NCBI GenBank assembly: GCA_031254035.1
Contig: JAIRVF010000057.1
Location: 28,085 to 92,084, forward strand
DNA: 64,000 bases
Source: Paenibacillus sp.
Lineage (GTDB): Bacteria; Bacillota; Bacilli; Paenibacillales; Paenibacillaceae
Direction: 5' to 3'
Shown: positions 16,241 to 24,499 of the stretch, in pieces
How positions within the stretch are numbered: position 1 is the first letter of the stretch
How the letters are laid out: each line of letters starts with the position of its first letter
Notes under the pieces: model-generated
Databases searched by the model: none
What the model was told of the DNA's origin: nothing
What the model saw: only the letters and a program-made list of their open reading frames with translations
Position numbers and translations under genes: made by a program

Positions 16241-17341
16241 ATGTCAGACAAAGAAAGAGACACGTTAAATGAAGAAGGCCTTCCAACTGAAGAACAAACA
16301 GGGGTAAATGAAGGACAAGAAGATCCTGCTAAGACAGAGAAGAAAACTCCGGCACCTGCCACTCCAGCAGGCTCTAATGCCGCTGTACCGCCAACACCGG
16401 CACCTGCTTCGGGAAATAAGTTGTGGATGGGTATCGCTTTGGTACTTGCCGTCGTGCTGGTTGTCGTATTGATTAAACCTCCATTCGCCAAAGGAGGCAG
16501 CAACGAAGCGGTTGCTACGGTCAACGGTGAGAAAGTAACAAAGGACAAGCTTTATGACGCCCTCGTCAAAGACGGCGGCATGCAAACACTCGATGGCATA
16601 ATTACTGAAACGCTGGTGGACCAGGAAGTCGCGAAAAAAGGAATTAAAATCACGGAATCCGACATCGACAAAGAAATGGATTCTATCAAGAAACACTATA
16701 GCTCCGATGAAGAATTTAAAACTGCGCTCGCTCAAAACGGTATGACTGAACAAGTACTTAAAGAACAAATGCACATGCAAGTAAAATTGCGCAAGCTGCT
16801 TGAGCCAGATGTAAAAGTCTCGGATGAAGACATAAAGAAATTTTTTGATGAGAACAAAGCTTCCTTCGATACACCTGAAGAAGTTAAAGCTTCCCATATT
16901 CTAGTTGCTACCAAGGAAGAAGCCGATGATATCCTAAAGCAGTTAAAGAACGGTGCGGATTTCGCAACGCTTGCCAAGGAAAAATCGAAGGATCCGGGAT
17001 CCCAGCCTAAAGGTGGCGATCTTGGGTACTTCCCTCGCGGCAAAATGTACAAGGAATTCGAAGATGCTGCATTTAAGCTGAAGGACAACGAACTGAGTGA
17101 CGTTGTTAAAACGGACGCAGGCTACCATATCATTAAGAAAACTGGTTATAAAGAGGCTCATACCGCCACTTTTGACGAGAAGAAAGCAGAAATCAAGGAT
17201 CAGCTGATCTATCAAGCTATCATGCAGAAAGCTCCAACATGGCTTGCTGATGTGAAGGCAAAATCCAAAATTACGAACAGCCTGGAAGACGCTGAGAAGA
17301 AAAAAGAAGCTGATGCCAGCAAAACAGACAGCAAAAAATAA
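16241..17341 (+). CDS. PrsA-like membrane-anchored peptidyl-prolyl isomerase (foldase)
   Basis: 366 residues: a cytosolic acidic then Pro/Ala-rich N-terminus (1-60), one TM segment (61-79), a SurA-like helical N-domain (about 88-200, NGEKVTKDKLYDALVKDGG), a parvulin PPIC domain (about 205-300; VKASHILV, GGDLGYFPRGKM, FEDAAF, GYHIIKK) and a charged C-tail. Such proteins fold secreted proteins at the outer face of the membrane. Classical PrsA is a lipoprotein; here no lipobox cysteine exists and the anchor is an uncleaved TM. The ATG at 16241 follows AAAGGAGGAG; the longer reading from 16205 spans that site and is rejected. Confidence 0.88.
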   Translation: MSDKERDTLNEEGLPTEEQTGVNEGQEDPAKTEKKTPAPATPAGSNAAVPPTPAPASGNKLWMGIALVLAVVLVVVLIKPPFAKGGSNEAVATVNGEKVTKDKLYDALVKDGGMQTLDGIITETLVDQEVAKKGIKITESDIDKEMDSIKKHYSSDEEFKTALAQNGMTEQVLKEQMHMQVKLRKLLEPDVKVSDEDIKKFFDENKASFDTPEEVKASHILVATKEEADDILKQLKNGADFATLAKEKSKDPGSQPKGGDLGYFPRGKMYKEFEDAAFKLKDNELSDVVKTDAGYHIIKKTGYKEAHTATFDEKKAEIKDQLIYQAIMQKAPTWLADVKAKSKITNSLEDAEKKKEADASKTDSKK

Positions 17342-17350
17342 TCAATTGAT

Positions 17351-17390
17351 GAAAAAAAGGATGCGCCTACAAGGGTACATCCTTTTTTTT
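17351..17390. terminator. Bidirectional terminator between foldase and dehydrogenase genes
   Basis: AAAAAAAGGATG on the left and CATCCTTTTTTTT on the right form an A/T-flanked stem-loop serving both convergent genes. Confidence 0.78.
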
Positions 17391-17399
17391 CATCTTGAG

Positions 17400-18824
17400 T
17401 TATAGTCCTAGCGAGATATATTTGATCTCCAAATATTCTTCTATGCCGAAATGACCGCCCTCACGCCCCAGTCCGCTCTGCTTGAAGCCGCCAAAAGGAG
17501 CTTGTGCCGTGGAAGGAAGCGGATCATTGACGCCGACAATGCCATATTCCAAAGTTTCCGCGGCATATAACGCCTCGCTAATTCGTTCCGTGAACACGTA
17601 GGCGGCAAGACCATACGGGCTATGATTTGCCCGCATGACCGCTTCTTCCAACGTGCGGAACGTGGTGATCGGAGCCAATGGCCCAAATGTCTCTAGGGCC
17701 ATACATTCCATCTCATCAGTGGCATTCATGATGACCGTAGGCTGCATAAAGTGTCCTTGGGCATCCTGCAGAGCTTCCCCTCCTGTCAGAATCTGACCGC
17801 CTTTGGACTTTGCATCCTCGATCTGGCACAGCACCTTTTCAACGGCTCCTGCATTGATCAACGGGCCGATGACCACGCCTTCATCCATGCCGTTGCCTAC
17901 CTTCAGCTGCGCCGTGCGCTGCGCAGCAAGTTTGGCAAACTCCTCCGCGATGGTTTCCTCAACGTAAACCCGGTTGGTGCATACACAAGTTTGTCCTCCG
18001 TTGCGAAACTTTGAGACGATGAACCCTTCGACCGCTTTGTCCAGATCGCAATTCGCGGTAACGATATACGGCGCATGACCGCCGAGCTCCAAGGAAATCT
18101 TTTTAACCGTTGCTGCAGCACCCTGCATCAGTTTTTTGCCCACAGCCGTCGATCCAGTAAAAGAAATCTTCCGGACGCGCTCATCCCATTGCCATGCCTC
18201 GGCGATGGGAACCGCATCTCCGGTTACCAAATTGATAACGCCCGCGGGAATTCCCGCCTGTTCGGCAAGCTCTGCCAGCTTCAAAGCCGTGAACGGCGTT
18301 TCCTCCGACGGCTTCAAAACGACCGTACATCCTGCAGCGAGCGCTGGGGCCACTTTACGTGTAATCATCGATGCCGGAAAGTTCCAGGGCGTGATTGCCG
18401 CGATGACGCCAACCGGCTGCTTTTGCACCCATATTCTTTTATTCGGGGAAGATGCCGGAATAGTCTGCCCATACACCCGTTTGCCTTCCTCCGCATACCA
18501 CGAGATGAAACTGTTCGCATAGGCGATTTCTCCGACCGCCTCCTTCAGCGGCTTGCCTTGTTCCATCGTCATGATTTCGGCAAGTTCCCGCGTATGTTCC
18601 CCGATCAATGCATGCCATTTCATCATTAATCCTGCACGATCGTTCGCTGTCAGCGCCGACCAGGATTTCAGCGCCGCATGTGCCGCATCCACCGCTTCAG
18701 TCGCTTCCTCAGCACCGCCATTAGGAATGAAGCCGATGACCTCCAGCGTAGCTGGATTTTTTACCTCAAGCTTTTCCGCGCTGCTTCTCCATTCGCCGTT
18801 AATATACATTTTCTGAATATACAT
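17400..18824 (-). CDS. gabD: NAD(P)-dependent succinate-semialdehyde dehydrogenase
   Basis: A 474-residue aldehyde dehydrogenase of the GabD branch. Visible are the Rossmann cofactor segment (ITPWNFPASMITRKVAPALAAG), the catalytic Glu in LELGGHAP (near residue 248) and the nucleophile in GGQTCVCTNR (near 278). The second cysteine two positions later is the redox pair seen in E. coli GabD. It oxidises succinate semialdehyde (from GABA) to succinate, though related aldehydes are possible. The ATG has AAGGGGATG upstream; a second in-frame ATG five codons on is less well placed. It lies downstream of an MFS gene on the same strand but is separated by a terminator-like hairpin. Confidence 0.9.
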   Translation of the reverse strand: MYIQKMYINGEWRSSAEKLEVKNPATLEVIGFIPNGGAEEATEAVDAAHAALKSWSALTANDRAGLMMKWHALIGEHTRELAEIMTMEQGKPLKEAVGEIAYANSFISWYAEEGKRVYGQTIPASSPNKRIWVQKQPVGVIAAITPWNFPASMITRKVAPALAAGCTVVLKPSEETPFTALKLAELAEQAGIPAGVINLVTGDAVPIAEAWQWDERVRKISFTGSTAVGKKLMQGAAATVKKISLELGGHAPYIVTANCDLDKAVEGFIVSKFRNGGQTCVCTNRVYVEETIAEEFAKLAAQRTAQLKVGNGMDEGVVIGPLINAGAVEKVLCQIEDAKSKGGQILTGGEALQDAQGHFMQPTVIMNATDEMECMALETFGPLAPITTFRTLEEAVMRANHSPYGLAAYVFTERISEALYAAETLEYGIVGVNDPLPSTAQAPFGGFKQSGLGREGGHFGIEEYLEIKYISLGL

Positions 18825-18857
18825 TCAAAAGCATCCCCTTTTCCGTTCTTATCTAAA

Positions 18858-18887
18858 GAAAAGCCCTCTGGTATCAATCCAGAGAGC
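18858..18887 (-). terminator. Terminator after the MFS gene
   Basis: CTCTGG/CCAGAG stem read on the minus strand followed by GCTTTTCTTT. It separates the MFS gene from gabD. Confidence 0.6.
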
Positions 18888-18921
18888 ATGAATATCATTT
18901 CTATACTATTATAACGTCGTA

Positions 18922-20181
18922 TTAGGCATCCCTCAAAATTCTCCGTCCCAAGGTCAAGGTCACCACGATCATGGCGATCCCAACGATCACCTGCATCCCA
19001 TAAACCTGTGTCCATACTGGCCACTGCTCAATCTTCTCATGAATATTGCCGCCAATCAGCGGTCCGAAGAAAGCAGCAACCCCTGTAATCGCCGCATACA
19101 TTGCCATGTACATCGGGCGTTCGCCTTTGGGCGTATCGCCGATCATGAAGTTGAAGGCCAACTGGTTAAAGCCCCCGACGCCAATACCAAACACGATATG
19201 GGCAGCGAACAGCACAAGCAGCATCGGCAGCACGGACAAAAGTCCCCAAAGCAAGCAGGATAACGCTATAATCGGCAGCGTCCAGAACAACAAGCGCCGG
19301 TTGCTGTATCGCGCATTCAGATTGCCCCAAATATAGAAGCTGCCCATCATAAAGACGGTTTGGGCGACGTTCAGCAGCGACAGCGTCTGATAGTTGATGT
19401 CTAGCAACTGCAGCATCACATAGGAGTAAAGCGGCACCACCAAATTTTGCAATAACAGAAAACCGCCCAAAAACAAGGTCGCCTTGAGGAATGCACGATC
19501 CTTCAGCGGCTTTTTCAACATCGGGATAAATCGGCTTTCCGATGAGCGCTCAAACGGCATATCCGGGTAAAAGAGAAATAATATAATATTTGCGGCGATA
19601 CAAATCCACACGATGATATACAGGATCAAAAACCCCCTACCGCCGGGTTCATGGTCCAAAATGATTCCGCCCGCATACATGACAATCGTTCCCAAGGCAT
19701 TCAACAGTGTGTTGCGGATACCGAAATATCGTCCCCTGACGCGGGACGGAACGATATCGCTTATCAGCGAATTCCAAAGAATACCCCCAACCGTGTTAAA
19801 CATGAAAGCAAGTGTATACAAAACGATAAACGCCGTAACCCAATACGGTCTAGGGAATAAAAAGGGGATCAATCCCGTACTCCCCCACAAAATCCGGTGA
19901 AACGCAACAAACACCACAAGAGGCCACTTCCGGCTTCGCAGCCGTTGAATCAGAAAAGCAGCAAAAAGCTGGGCGATATTCACGAAAGTGGTAATCGCCA
20001 GGACGAACCCCAGCTGGCTGGTGTTCGCTCCGAGGTACAGCAGGAACCCCGTTAGAAATTGCCCCCCAAGCAGCGTCTGGAACATGACAGCGGGAATGCC
20101 CTCCATCGTCGCGATTCTCAGATTTTTCCGCTGAACCGATCGCTTGCGGGGGTACCGCTGCCTCGTTCTTAAAGAAATCAT
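18922..20181 (-). CDS. MFS transporter, unknown substrate
   Basis: 419 residues with about 12 TM segments. The N-terminus is short and strongly basic (RTRQRYPRKRSVQRKNLR), then TATMEG-like entry into TM1. Loop motifs SDIVPSRVRGRYFGIR (after TM4) and IGDTPKGERPMYMAMYAAITG (after TM10) resemble the MFS subgroup often seen in Bacillales genomes with no assigned substrate. The start is the ATG at 20179-20181 with AAAGGAGAG; the reading frame stays open upstream to 20325 but that part overlaps the promoter and lacks a ribosome site. Neighbouring rhaD does not imply rhamnose uptake, because a terminator and a repeat lie between them. Confidence 0.82.
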   Translation of the reverse strand: MISLRTRQRYPRKRSVQRKNLRIATMEGIPAVMFQTLLGGQFLTGFLLYLGANTSQLGFVLAITTFVNIAQLFAAFLIQRLRSRKWPLVVFVAFHRILWGSTGLIPFLFPRPYWVTAFIVLYTLAFMFNTVGGILWNSLISDIVPSRVRGRYFGIRNTLLNALGTIVMYAGGIILDHEPGGRGFLILYIIVWICIAANIILFLFYPDMPFERSSESRFIPMLKKPLKDRAFLKATLFLGGFLLLQNLVVPLYSYVMLQLLDINYQTLSLLNVAQTVFMMGSFYIWGNLNARYSNRRLLFWTLPIIALSCLLWGLLSVLPMLLVLFAAHIVFGIGVGGFNQLAFNFMIGDTPKGERPMYMAMYAAITGVAAFFGPLIGGNIHEKIEQWPVWTQVYGMQVIVGIAMIVVTLTLGRRILRDA

Positions 20182-20272
20182 GATGTACTCTCCTTTGAGG
20201 CTCCAGTTTGGTGAATACAGATCCAAAAAAATCACATATGAATTTGCCGATTTTTTCTTATCTTTGCTCCTC

Positions 20273-20300
20273 ATTCTACTCACAAAGATAGCCAAGTCAA
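20273..20300 (-). promoter_or_regulatory. Probable sigma-A promoter of the MFS gene
   Basis: Minus-strand TTGACT (20295-20300), 16-base spacer, TAGAAT (20273-20278). The predicted start near 20266 leaves a leader of about 85 bases. Confidence 0.5.
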
Positions 20301-20423
20301 TATGCTTTAGGAAGCCTGAAATCACAAAAATATTTGTGGGAGTTCACGTAGAAATGCTTCACCGAAAACGTTATATTTTAAGGTCATGGACACTATTTAA
20401 AAGTACCCGCACATACAAAATAA

Positions 20424-20543
20424 CCCCACAAAGAGTATCGGAAAGAAGTCCAACATCTCTCAAAGAGGGGCGCTTTTGCGGAGCAAAAGTACGGAGTGGA
20501 GCCTATGCTTCGTTGCTTATTCCAAATACTTTGCGGAGACCCC
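20424..20543 (+). repeat. 120-bp interspersed repeat, copy 1
   Basis: Full copy with inverted ends: CCCCACAAAGAGTATCGGAA at the left, and the reverse complement of the right end reads CCGCAAAGTATTTGGAA with outer CCCC. A central hairpin CTTTTGCGGAGCAAAAG follows TCTCAAAGAGGGGCG. The same 120-bp element occurs at 56019-56138, and a version lacking 63 internal bases at 53996-54052. No ORF. Here it lies downstream of rhaD. The rest of the gap 20301-20423 shows nothing else identifiable. Confidence 0.85.
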
Positions 20544-20562
20544 AAAAAAACTAACAAATCAT

Positions 20563-20597
20563 AAAACGAGACTCGCACATAGGCTCCGCCTCGTTTT
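20563..20597 (-). terminator. Terminator of rhaD
   Basis: AAAACGAG (20563-20570) pairs with CTCGTTTT (20590-20597); on the minus strand the stem is followed by TTTTATG. It is 19 bases after the rhaD stop. Confidence 0.65.
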
Positions 20598-20615
20598 GAT
20601 GTGATTCCGTTATGT

Positions 20616-21461
20616 TTAGTCCTCAAGAATTCCCGCTACAGGCGTCACTCCGAATGCCTCGGCCAGATCGGAAAGCTCCCGGTCGGTGATCGCCTGCTTG
20701 ATGCTGTGTCCGGCTGTAAGCATGTAGACCTGTGCCGCCTTCTCCACCGTCTCAATCAGTCCGAAGGCATCATCTATCGTAGATCCGCTTCCGAAGATAC
20801 CGTGATGCGGCCAAATGACCACCCGTCCGCTTTTCATCTTATCCGCGGTTTTCCGGCCGATTTCCGCGCTGCCCGGAACCATCCAAGGTAAAACGCCCAC
20901 CCCTTCGGGAAACACCACAATGCATTCGGTGCACATCTGCCAAAGTGTTTTTGTGAATTTTTTCTCATCTAAATCATGAACAAACGTCATAGCGATCACA
21001 TTCGTGGCATGGTTGTGGATGACGACCCGGTGGCTGGGATCTATTCTTAGCCGTTCGATATGGCTCATGAAATGCGAAGCAAGCTCGCTTGTCGGCAAGG
21101 TATCGCCCTTAAACCCCCAAAGCACTTCGACATGTTCTCCACTCGCCATCACACGAATGACGCCCAAATTTGTTTCCGGATCGGTTATGACATTTCTGAA
21201 GTATTTGCCGGATCCCGTCACTACAAAGATTTTGCCAGCAAGTTCGGGAACAGGAAAGGACAATGTAATTATGCGTCCGTTCCCGTTCAAATTTATATAA
21301 GGAGCGACCTCCGCCTCATCCAGAATTCGACTTATATTTCCGCCATTGCGCTCATCCCAACCAAACGTCCACATATGATACGTAATTTCCGCCATTTCTC
21401 GGATAAACGGGATATTAAGCGCCGGGAGATCACGGTTCAACCCTATAATCGATGTGCCCAC
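20616..21461 (-). CDS. rhaD: Rhamnulose-1-phosphate aldolase
   Basis: 281 residues of the class II (zinc) aldolase/AraD family; the E. coli enzyme has 274. It splits L-rhamnulose-1-phosphate into DHAP and L-lactaldehyde in the cytoplasm. RNGGNIS is the phosphate loop, [10 protein letters not shown] the substrate segment, HNHATN gives two zinc histidines and [10 protein letters not shown] the third; [20 protein letters not shown] is RhaD-like. The GTG at 21459-21461 is chosen because AAAGGAGAGG sits seven bases upstream; the frame stays open to 21500 without a better start. No rhamnose kinase or isomerase lies nearby, so the rest of the pathway is elsewhere. A good promoter and an inverted repeat precede it. 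Confidence 0.88.
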   Translation of the reverse strand: MGTSIIGLNRDLPALNIPFIREMAEITYHMWTFGWDERNGGNISRILDEAEVAPYINLNGNGRIITLSFPVPELAGKIFVVTGSGKYFRNVITDPETNLGVIRVMASGEHVEVLWGFKGDTLPTSELASHFMSHIERLRIDPSHRVVIHNHATNVIAMTFVHDLDEKKFTKTLWQMCTECIVVFPEGVGVLPWMVPGSAEIGRKTADKMKSGRVVIWPHHGIFGSGSTIDDAFGLIETVEKAAQVYMLTAGHSIKQAITDRELSDLAEAFGVTPVAGILED

Positions 21462-21502
21462 AGTAAGCCTCTCCTTTGATGTGATCTGTATTTTACACAC
21501 TC

Positions 21503-21531
21503 ATCGTACTCCGGTATTTGTATATAGTCAA
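21503..21531 (-). promoter_or_regulatory. Probable rhaD promoter
   Basis: Minus-strand TTGACT (21526-21531), 17-base spacer, TACGAT (21503-21508). The transcript would start about 35 bases before the GTG start codon. Confidence 0.6.
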
Positions 21532-21532
21532 C

Positions 21533-21570
21533 ATAAACAAAGATATAAATATTGTTTTATTTTTGTTTAT
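21533..21570. promoter_or_regulatory. Inverted repeat ATAAACAAA / TTTGTTTAT, candidate operator of rhaD
   Basis: ATAAACAAA (21533-21541) and TTTGTTTAT (21562-21570) are perfect nine-base inverted repeats with 20 bases between, starting one base upstream of the rhaD -35 box. Centre-to-centre distance is 29 bases, near three helical turns. The location upstream of -35 suits an activator. The intergenic stretch 21571-21660 shows nothing else. Confidence 0.4.
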
Positions 21571-21660
21571 ATACTTTTTTGTCCGTTTTAAGATAAAGGA
21601 GAGAATTGTTACCATTTGATTTTTGATGTGCAGCTGAATTCCAGATGCAAAGCTCAAAGA

Positions 21661-21689
21661 TTGACATATATAGGGGTTTCCATTATATT
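21661..21689 (+). promoter_or_regulatory. Strong sigma-A promoter upstream of a short transcript
   Basis: TTGACA (21661-21666), 17-base spacer, TATATT (21684-21689): five of six in the -10 and full -35. A strong terminator lies about 75 bases downstream, before any gene. Confidence 0.7.
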
Positions 21690-21695
21690 ATTAAC

Positions 21696-21771
21696 AATTC
21701 AATATGATCGGCTTACGTAGAAGCACCCGTAAGAGAAGGCAATGCTGCCTTTCTTTTGTGGGTGTTTTTTT
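21696..21771 (+). ncRNA. Candidate ~75-nt small RNA or attenuated leader
   Basis: Bounded by the promoter at 21661-21689 and an 18-pair hairpin (GCACCC at 21722 pairing with GGGTGT at 21758-21763, one bulge) followed by eight T. The next gene starts at 21829. It may be a free-standing small RNA or a leader whose terminator gates the downstream secreted-protein gene. No peptide ORF with a ribosome site is visible. It is not recognised as a known riboswitch. Confidence 0.45.
21722..21771 (+). terminator. Strong hairpin terminator / attenuator
   Basis: A long stem of GCACCCGTAAGAGAAGGC with its partner, loop AATGCT, then TTTTTTTT. It lies 57 bases before the start codon of the next gene. Confidence 0.8.
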
Positions 21772-21828
21772 TCGCTCCGGATGTGTTTCTGCAGCTGATC
21801 ATCCATTTTCGAGTAAAGGAGAATGTTC

Positions 21829-22656
21829 ATGCAACCTTTAAAAAAACCTATCCTAGCCGCCCTGTCTATCATCATCACTTTACACTTGGCTCTATCTCTG
21901 CCTGCGGAAGCCGCGGCCGCCATGCAGTGGTCCTCCTCCCAGCAAGCCGCGGTTGATCGCGCCACTGCCGTGGATGCCACTCTCCGCAGCAAGCTGGGAA
22001 CGCTGTACAGCAATTTTACGGAGCTTCAGGGCCAGCTGCAGCAAACAGATCAGAACATCAGCTCGCTGCATTACAAAAACGAAGAAATGCAAACCGCGCT
22101 GACCCAGCAAGTCAAGACAATCGATGCAGATAAAATCACCGGAATGGACGCGGCCGTCAAGCAGGCCAAAGACAAATACAAACCCCTTCTTGCCACGTAT
22201 ACGGCGCTCAACCAACAGATCACGGTAGCAAACAAGCTCAAAAACAAACAGCTGAGCTCAACCTTGAAAACCCAGGCCGATACGCTGAAAATAGTCGTTC
22301 AAGTCGCAAAAGCGGATATTAAAAACAAGGAGCAGGCGCTCGCCGCGGCCAAAACCAAAAGAACCACTTCCCAGAAAAAAATCCGGTCGATCCTTGCAGG
22401 AGCCGATCCGCTCCGCATTAAAATCAAAGCCGAAAAAAGCACAGCCACCAGCCTGAACAAAAATATCAGCCCCTTGTGGAATGGGGTAACCCAATCCGTC
22501 AAAAGCGCAGACGCAAAAAAAATCTACAATGACCTAAATACTCTGGTTTCCCAGCTCCGCCAAATCCAGACCCAGAAGCAGAAGATTATCACGCTTGAAA
22601 ATCAGATCAGCAGCATCCTACAAAACGCCAAATCACAATTGGCGCAGTTGAAATGA
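21829..22656 (+). CDS. Secreted coiled-coil protein of unknown function
   Basis: 275 residues with a signal peptide (hydrophobic 8-25, likely cut near AEAAA) and a mature part almost wholly helical, rich in Gln, Lys and Ala, with heptad-like spacing around residues 55-110, 150-185 and 235-270. There are no cysteines or recognisable catalytic motif. It could be a surface or cell-wall-associated structural protein; I do not recognise a family. The ATG at 21829 is used since AAAGGAGA lies at good distance; the ATG two codons before overlaps that spacing. A terminator-like hairpin sits in its leader. Confidence 0.7.
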   Translation: MQPLKKPILAALSIIITLHLALSLPAEAAAAMQWSSSQQAAVDRATAVDATLRSKLGTLYSNFTELQGQLQQTDQNISSLHYKNEEMQTALTQQVKTIDADKITGMDAAVKQAKDKYKPLLATYTALNQQITVANKLKNKQLSSTLKTQADTLKIVVQVAKADIKNKEQALAAAKTKRTTSQKKIRSILAGADPLRIKIKAEKSTATSLNKNISPLWNGVTQSVKSADAKKIYNDLNTLVSQLRQIQTQKQKIITLENQISSILQNAKSQLAQLK

Positions 22657-22760
22657 GCTCATGAATCAAATTAACGAGAGCGATATGTAGGCGCTTCATC
22701 CAGCCATAGTCGAAATGAACAGTTGATCTTACGCCCCCAGGCGACCTCGGAAAGTTTGTA

Positions 22761-22789
22761 TTGCGGCCTGATCCATATTTTGGTATGAT
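22761..22789 (+). promoter_or_regulatory. Possible promoter of the ABC exporter operon
   Basis: TTGCGG (22761-22766), 17-base spacer, TATGAT (22784-22789). GGTAT(22782)...ATACC(22796) forms a small inverted repeat over the start point, which may be an operator. The -35 is weak. Confidence 0.4.
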
Positions 22790-22862
22790 GGATACCTTCT
22801 TACTCGTTCGCCTTGACTGAAGTTGACGAATCCGTCACCGCAAAACTTATCGGAGGTGTTAC

Positions 22863-23639
22863 ATGCTTTATTTCACTTTGGCTTCAAAAGCCTATGCCCG
22901 CAATTTGCATTACCGCGGTGCGCACATGCTGCACAACATCGCAAGCGCTCTCTTCGGCTATCTATACGCCTGTATTTGGATCGGGATCGGACAGGACCAC
23001 CCGCTTGGCGAATACGGCGTGCACGGCATGATTGGGTACATAGCTTTTACGCAGGCCTCGCTTTGGATCAGCGGTTTTATCACGGGTGGGCTTGGTATTC
23101 CGCAAGCGGTCAGGACAGGCCAGATTTCCCTTGATTTAATGCGGCCTGTCCATTTGTTTGTTATGTGTATGTGCAGAGAATGGGGACAAATTGCTTACCA
23201 GTTCGTATATAAATCCATCCCTATCTATCTCCTGTATATGCTTGCGTTCCGGCTTGCGCTCCCAGACCGCTGGACAACACTGTTGTATTCGTTGATTGCA
23301 CTGGCTGCCGCTGCCTACATGTCTATCTGCATCAACTACCTCATCGGTGCAACATCGCTTTGGACTACGGAATCGAACTGGCTGTTCTGGGCCAACCATG
23401 CCCTTATCAACTTGCTCGCTGGTTTCTTTATCCCAATTGAATGGCTGCCGTCTTGGCTGCAGGCGGTCAGCTGGATGTCCCCTTATCCCTATCTACTGTA
23501 CGTCCCGACCCGGATATATCTCGGATATGAGCACGCTGGCAGTTTGCTGGGGTCGTTCGCTTGGTGCATTCTTTTTACACTGCTTTGTCTGCTCGTTACG
23601 GTTATCGTCAGACGGAAAGTGGAGGTGCAGGGCGGATGA
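22863..23639 (+). CDS. ABC-2 family exporter permease, subunit 1
   Basis: 258 residues, about six TM segments with no periplasmic domain. The family (PF06182-type, formerly UPF) carries a distinct membrane topology: NIASALFGYLYACIWIGIG near TM1, GQISLDLMRPVHLF in a loop, and GFFIPIEWLPSWLQAVSWMSPYPYLLYVPTRIYLG near the C-terminus. It pairs with the next gene as a heterodimeric permease. The RBS is GGAGGTG before the ATG. Its stop overlaps the next start (ATGA), so the two are translationally coupled. The exported substrate is unknown. Confidence 0.85.
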   Translation: MLYFTLASKAYARNLHYRGAHMLHNIASALFGYLYACIWIGIGQDHPLGEYGVHGMIGYIAFTQASLWISGFITGGLGIPQAVRTGQISLDLMRPVHLFVMCMCREWGQIAYQFVYKSIPIYLLYMLAFRLALPDRWTTLLYSLIALAAAAYMSICINYLIGATSLWTTESNWLFWANHALINLLAGFFIPIEWLPSWLQAVSWMSPYPYLLYVPTRIYLGYEHAGSLLGSFAWCILFTLLCLLVTVIVRRKVEVQGG

Positions 23640-24436
23640 CAATCAAATATTGGCTAGATCTATACGTGGTGCTTATCCGTTCAAGCATCCGAAGCCGGAT
23701 GCAGTACAAGTTCAATTTTATGCTTGGTACCGTCCTCGCTGCTGCAATACAAATCGCTGAATTTCTAATGATTGCGATTGTCCTGAACAAATTCGGCGCC
23801 ATCAAAGGCTGGTCATTGCATGAGGTGGGCTATCTTTTTGCCATCATGACTTTGTCCAAAACGCTGTACCGAACGTTCGCTAGTGATGTCCATCATCTGG
23901 AAGCCTATTTGACGACGGGAGATCTAGATCAACTGCTGACCCGTCCCGTTCCGATATTACTCGCACTCATGTCTCAAAATATCCGCCTGATGCCAGGCGA
24001 ATTGCTTCAGGGAGGCACGATTCTCTACTGGGCGATGCACGGCCTTCTGGCCAGCGGTCAAATCACGTGGATCGCTTTGCCATATACCCTGCTGGTGATC
24101 GTCACCGGAGCCGTTATCCTGTTCTCCATCGGACTTGCCACCGCTACGATTGGCTTCTGGATGACGAAGTTGGATGAGCTGCAAACACTTACGGAAGATG
24201 CAGCACAAACAGCCGTCCGCTACCCGCTTATTCTCTATCCGGTCTGGCTCCGATCCATTTTGTTAATCGTGATCCCCGTCGGTTTTGTCAACTATGTCCC
24301 TTCCCTGTTCATTCTGCGCGGAGAGTACGGCCCTTGGCTAGTACTTGCCATCACGCTGCTTGCCGGTATATCTCTCTGCTTGGCCTTGAAATTTTGGAAA
24401 TTCGGACTTACTCGCTATCAAAGTACGGGAAGCTAA
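23636..24436 (+). CDS. ABC-2 family exporter permease, subunit 2
   Basis: 266 residues, about six TM segments, paralogous to subunit 1: RTFASDVHHLEAYLTTGDLDQLLTRPVPILL is the equivalent of the RPVHLF loop, and the C-terminal VGFVNYVPSLFILRG matches the usual signature of this permease type. The start is the ATG at 23636, overlapping the upstream TGA; a frame open from 23561 is only an overlap with the first gene. After the stop comes a short remnant of the 293-bp repeat, then the ATPase gene. Confidence 0.85.
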   Translation: MTIKYWLDLYVVLIRSSIRSRMQYKFNFMLGTVLAAAIQIAEFLMIAIVLNKFGAIKGWSLHEVGYLFAIMTLSKTLYRTFASDVHHLEAYLTTGDLDQLLTRPVPILLALMSQNIRLMPGELLQGGTILYWAMHGLLASGQITWIALPYTLLVIVTGAVILFSIGLATATIGFWMTKLDELQTLTEDAAQTAVRYPLILYPVWLRSILLIVIPVGFVNYVPSLFILRGEYGPWLVLAITLLAGISLCLALKFWKFGLTRYQSTGS

Positions 24437-24444
24437 AATCCGTA

Positions 24445-24480
24445 TTCAAAAGCGGACGAACTTCTTGAACGACCTCTAAA
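24445..24480 (+). repeat. Remnant of the 293-bp repeat (right end)
   Basis: TTCAAAAGCGGAC then a short divergent stretch, CTTGAAC and GACCTCT match the last 36 bases of the 293-bp element (TCAAAAGCGGACTTTTTGAACAACCTCT) with a few changes. Only the right end remains, between permease and ATPase genes of one operon. Confidence 0.5.
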
Positions 24481-24499
24481 AAGGAAAGGAGACATAACG

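Noticed and set aside
20144-20554. 136-codon plus-strand frame in the MFS-rhaD gap
   Set aside because: It covers the MFS start and promoter and runs through the 120-bp repeat; no ribosome site and no family pattern.
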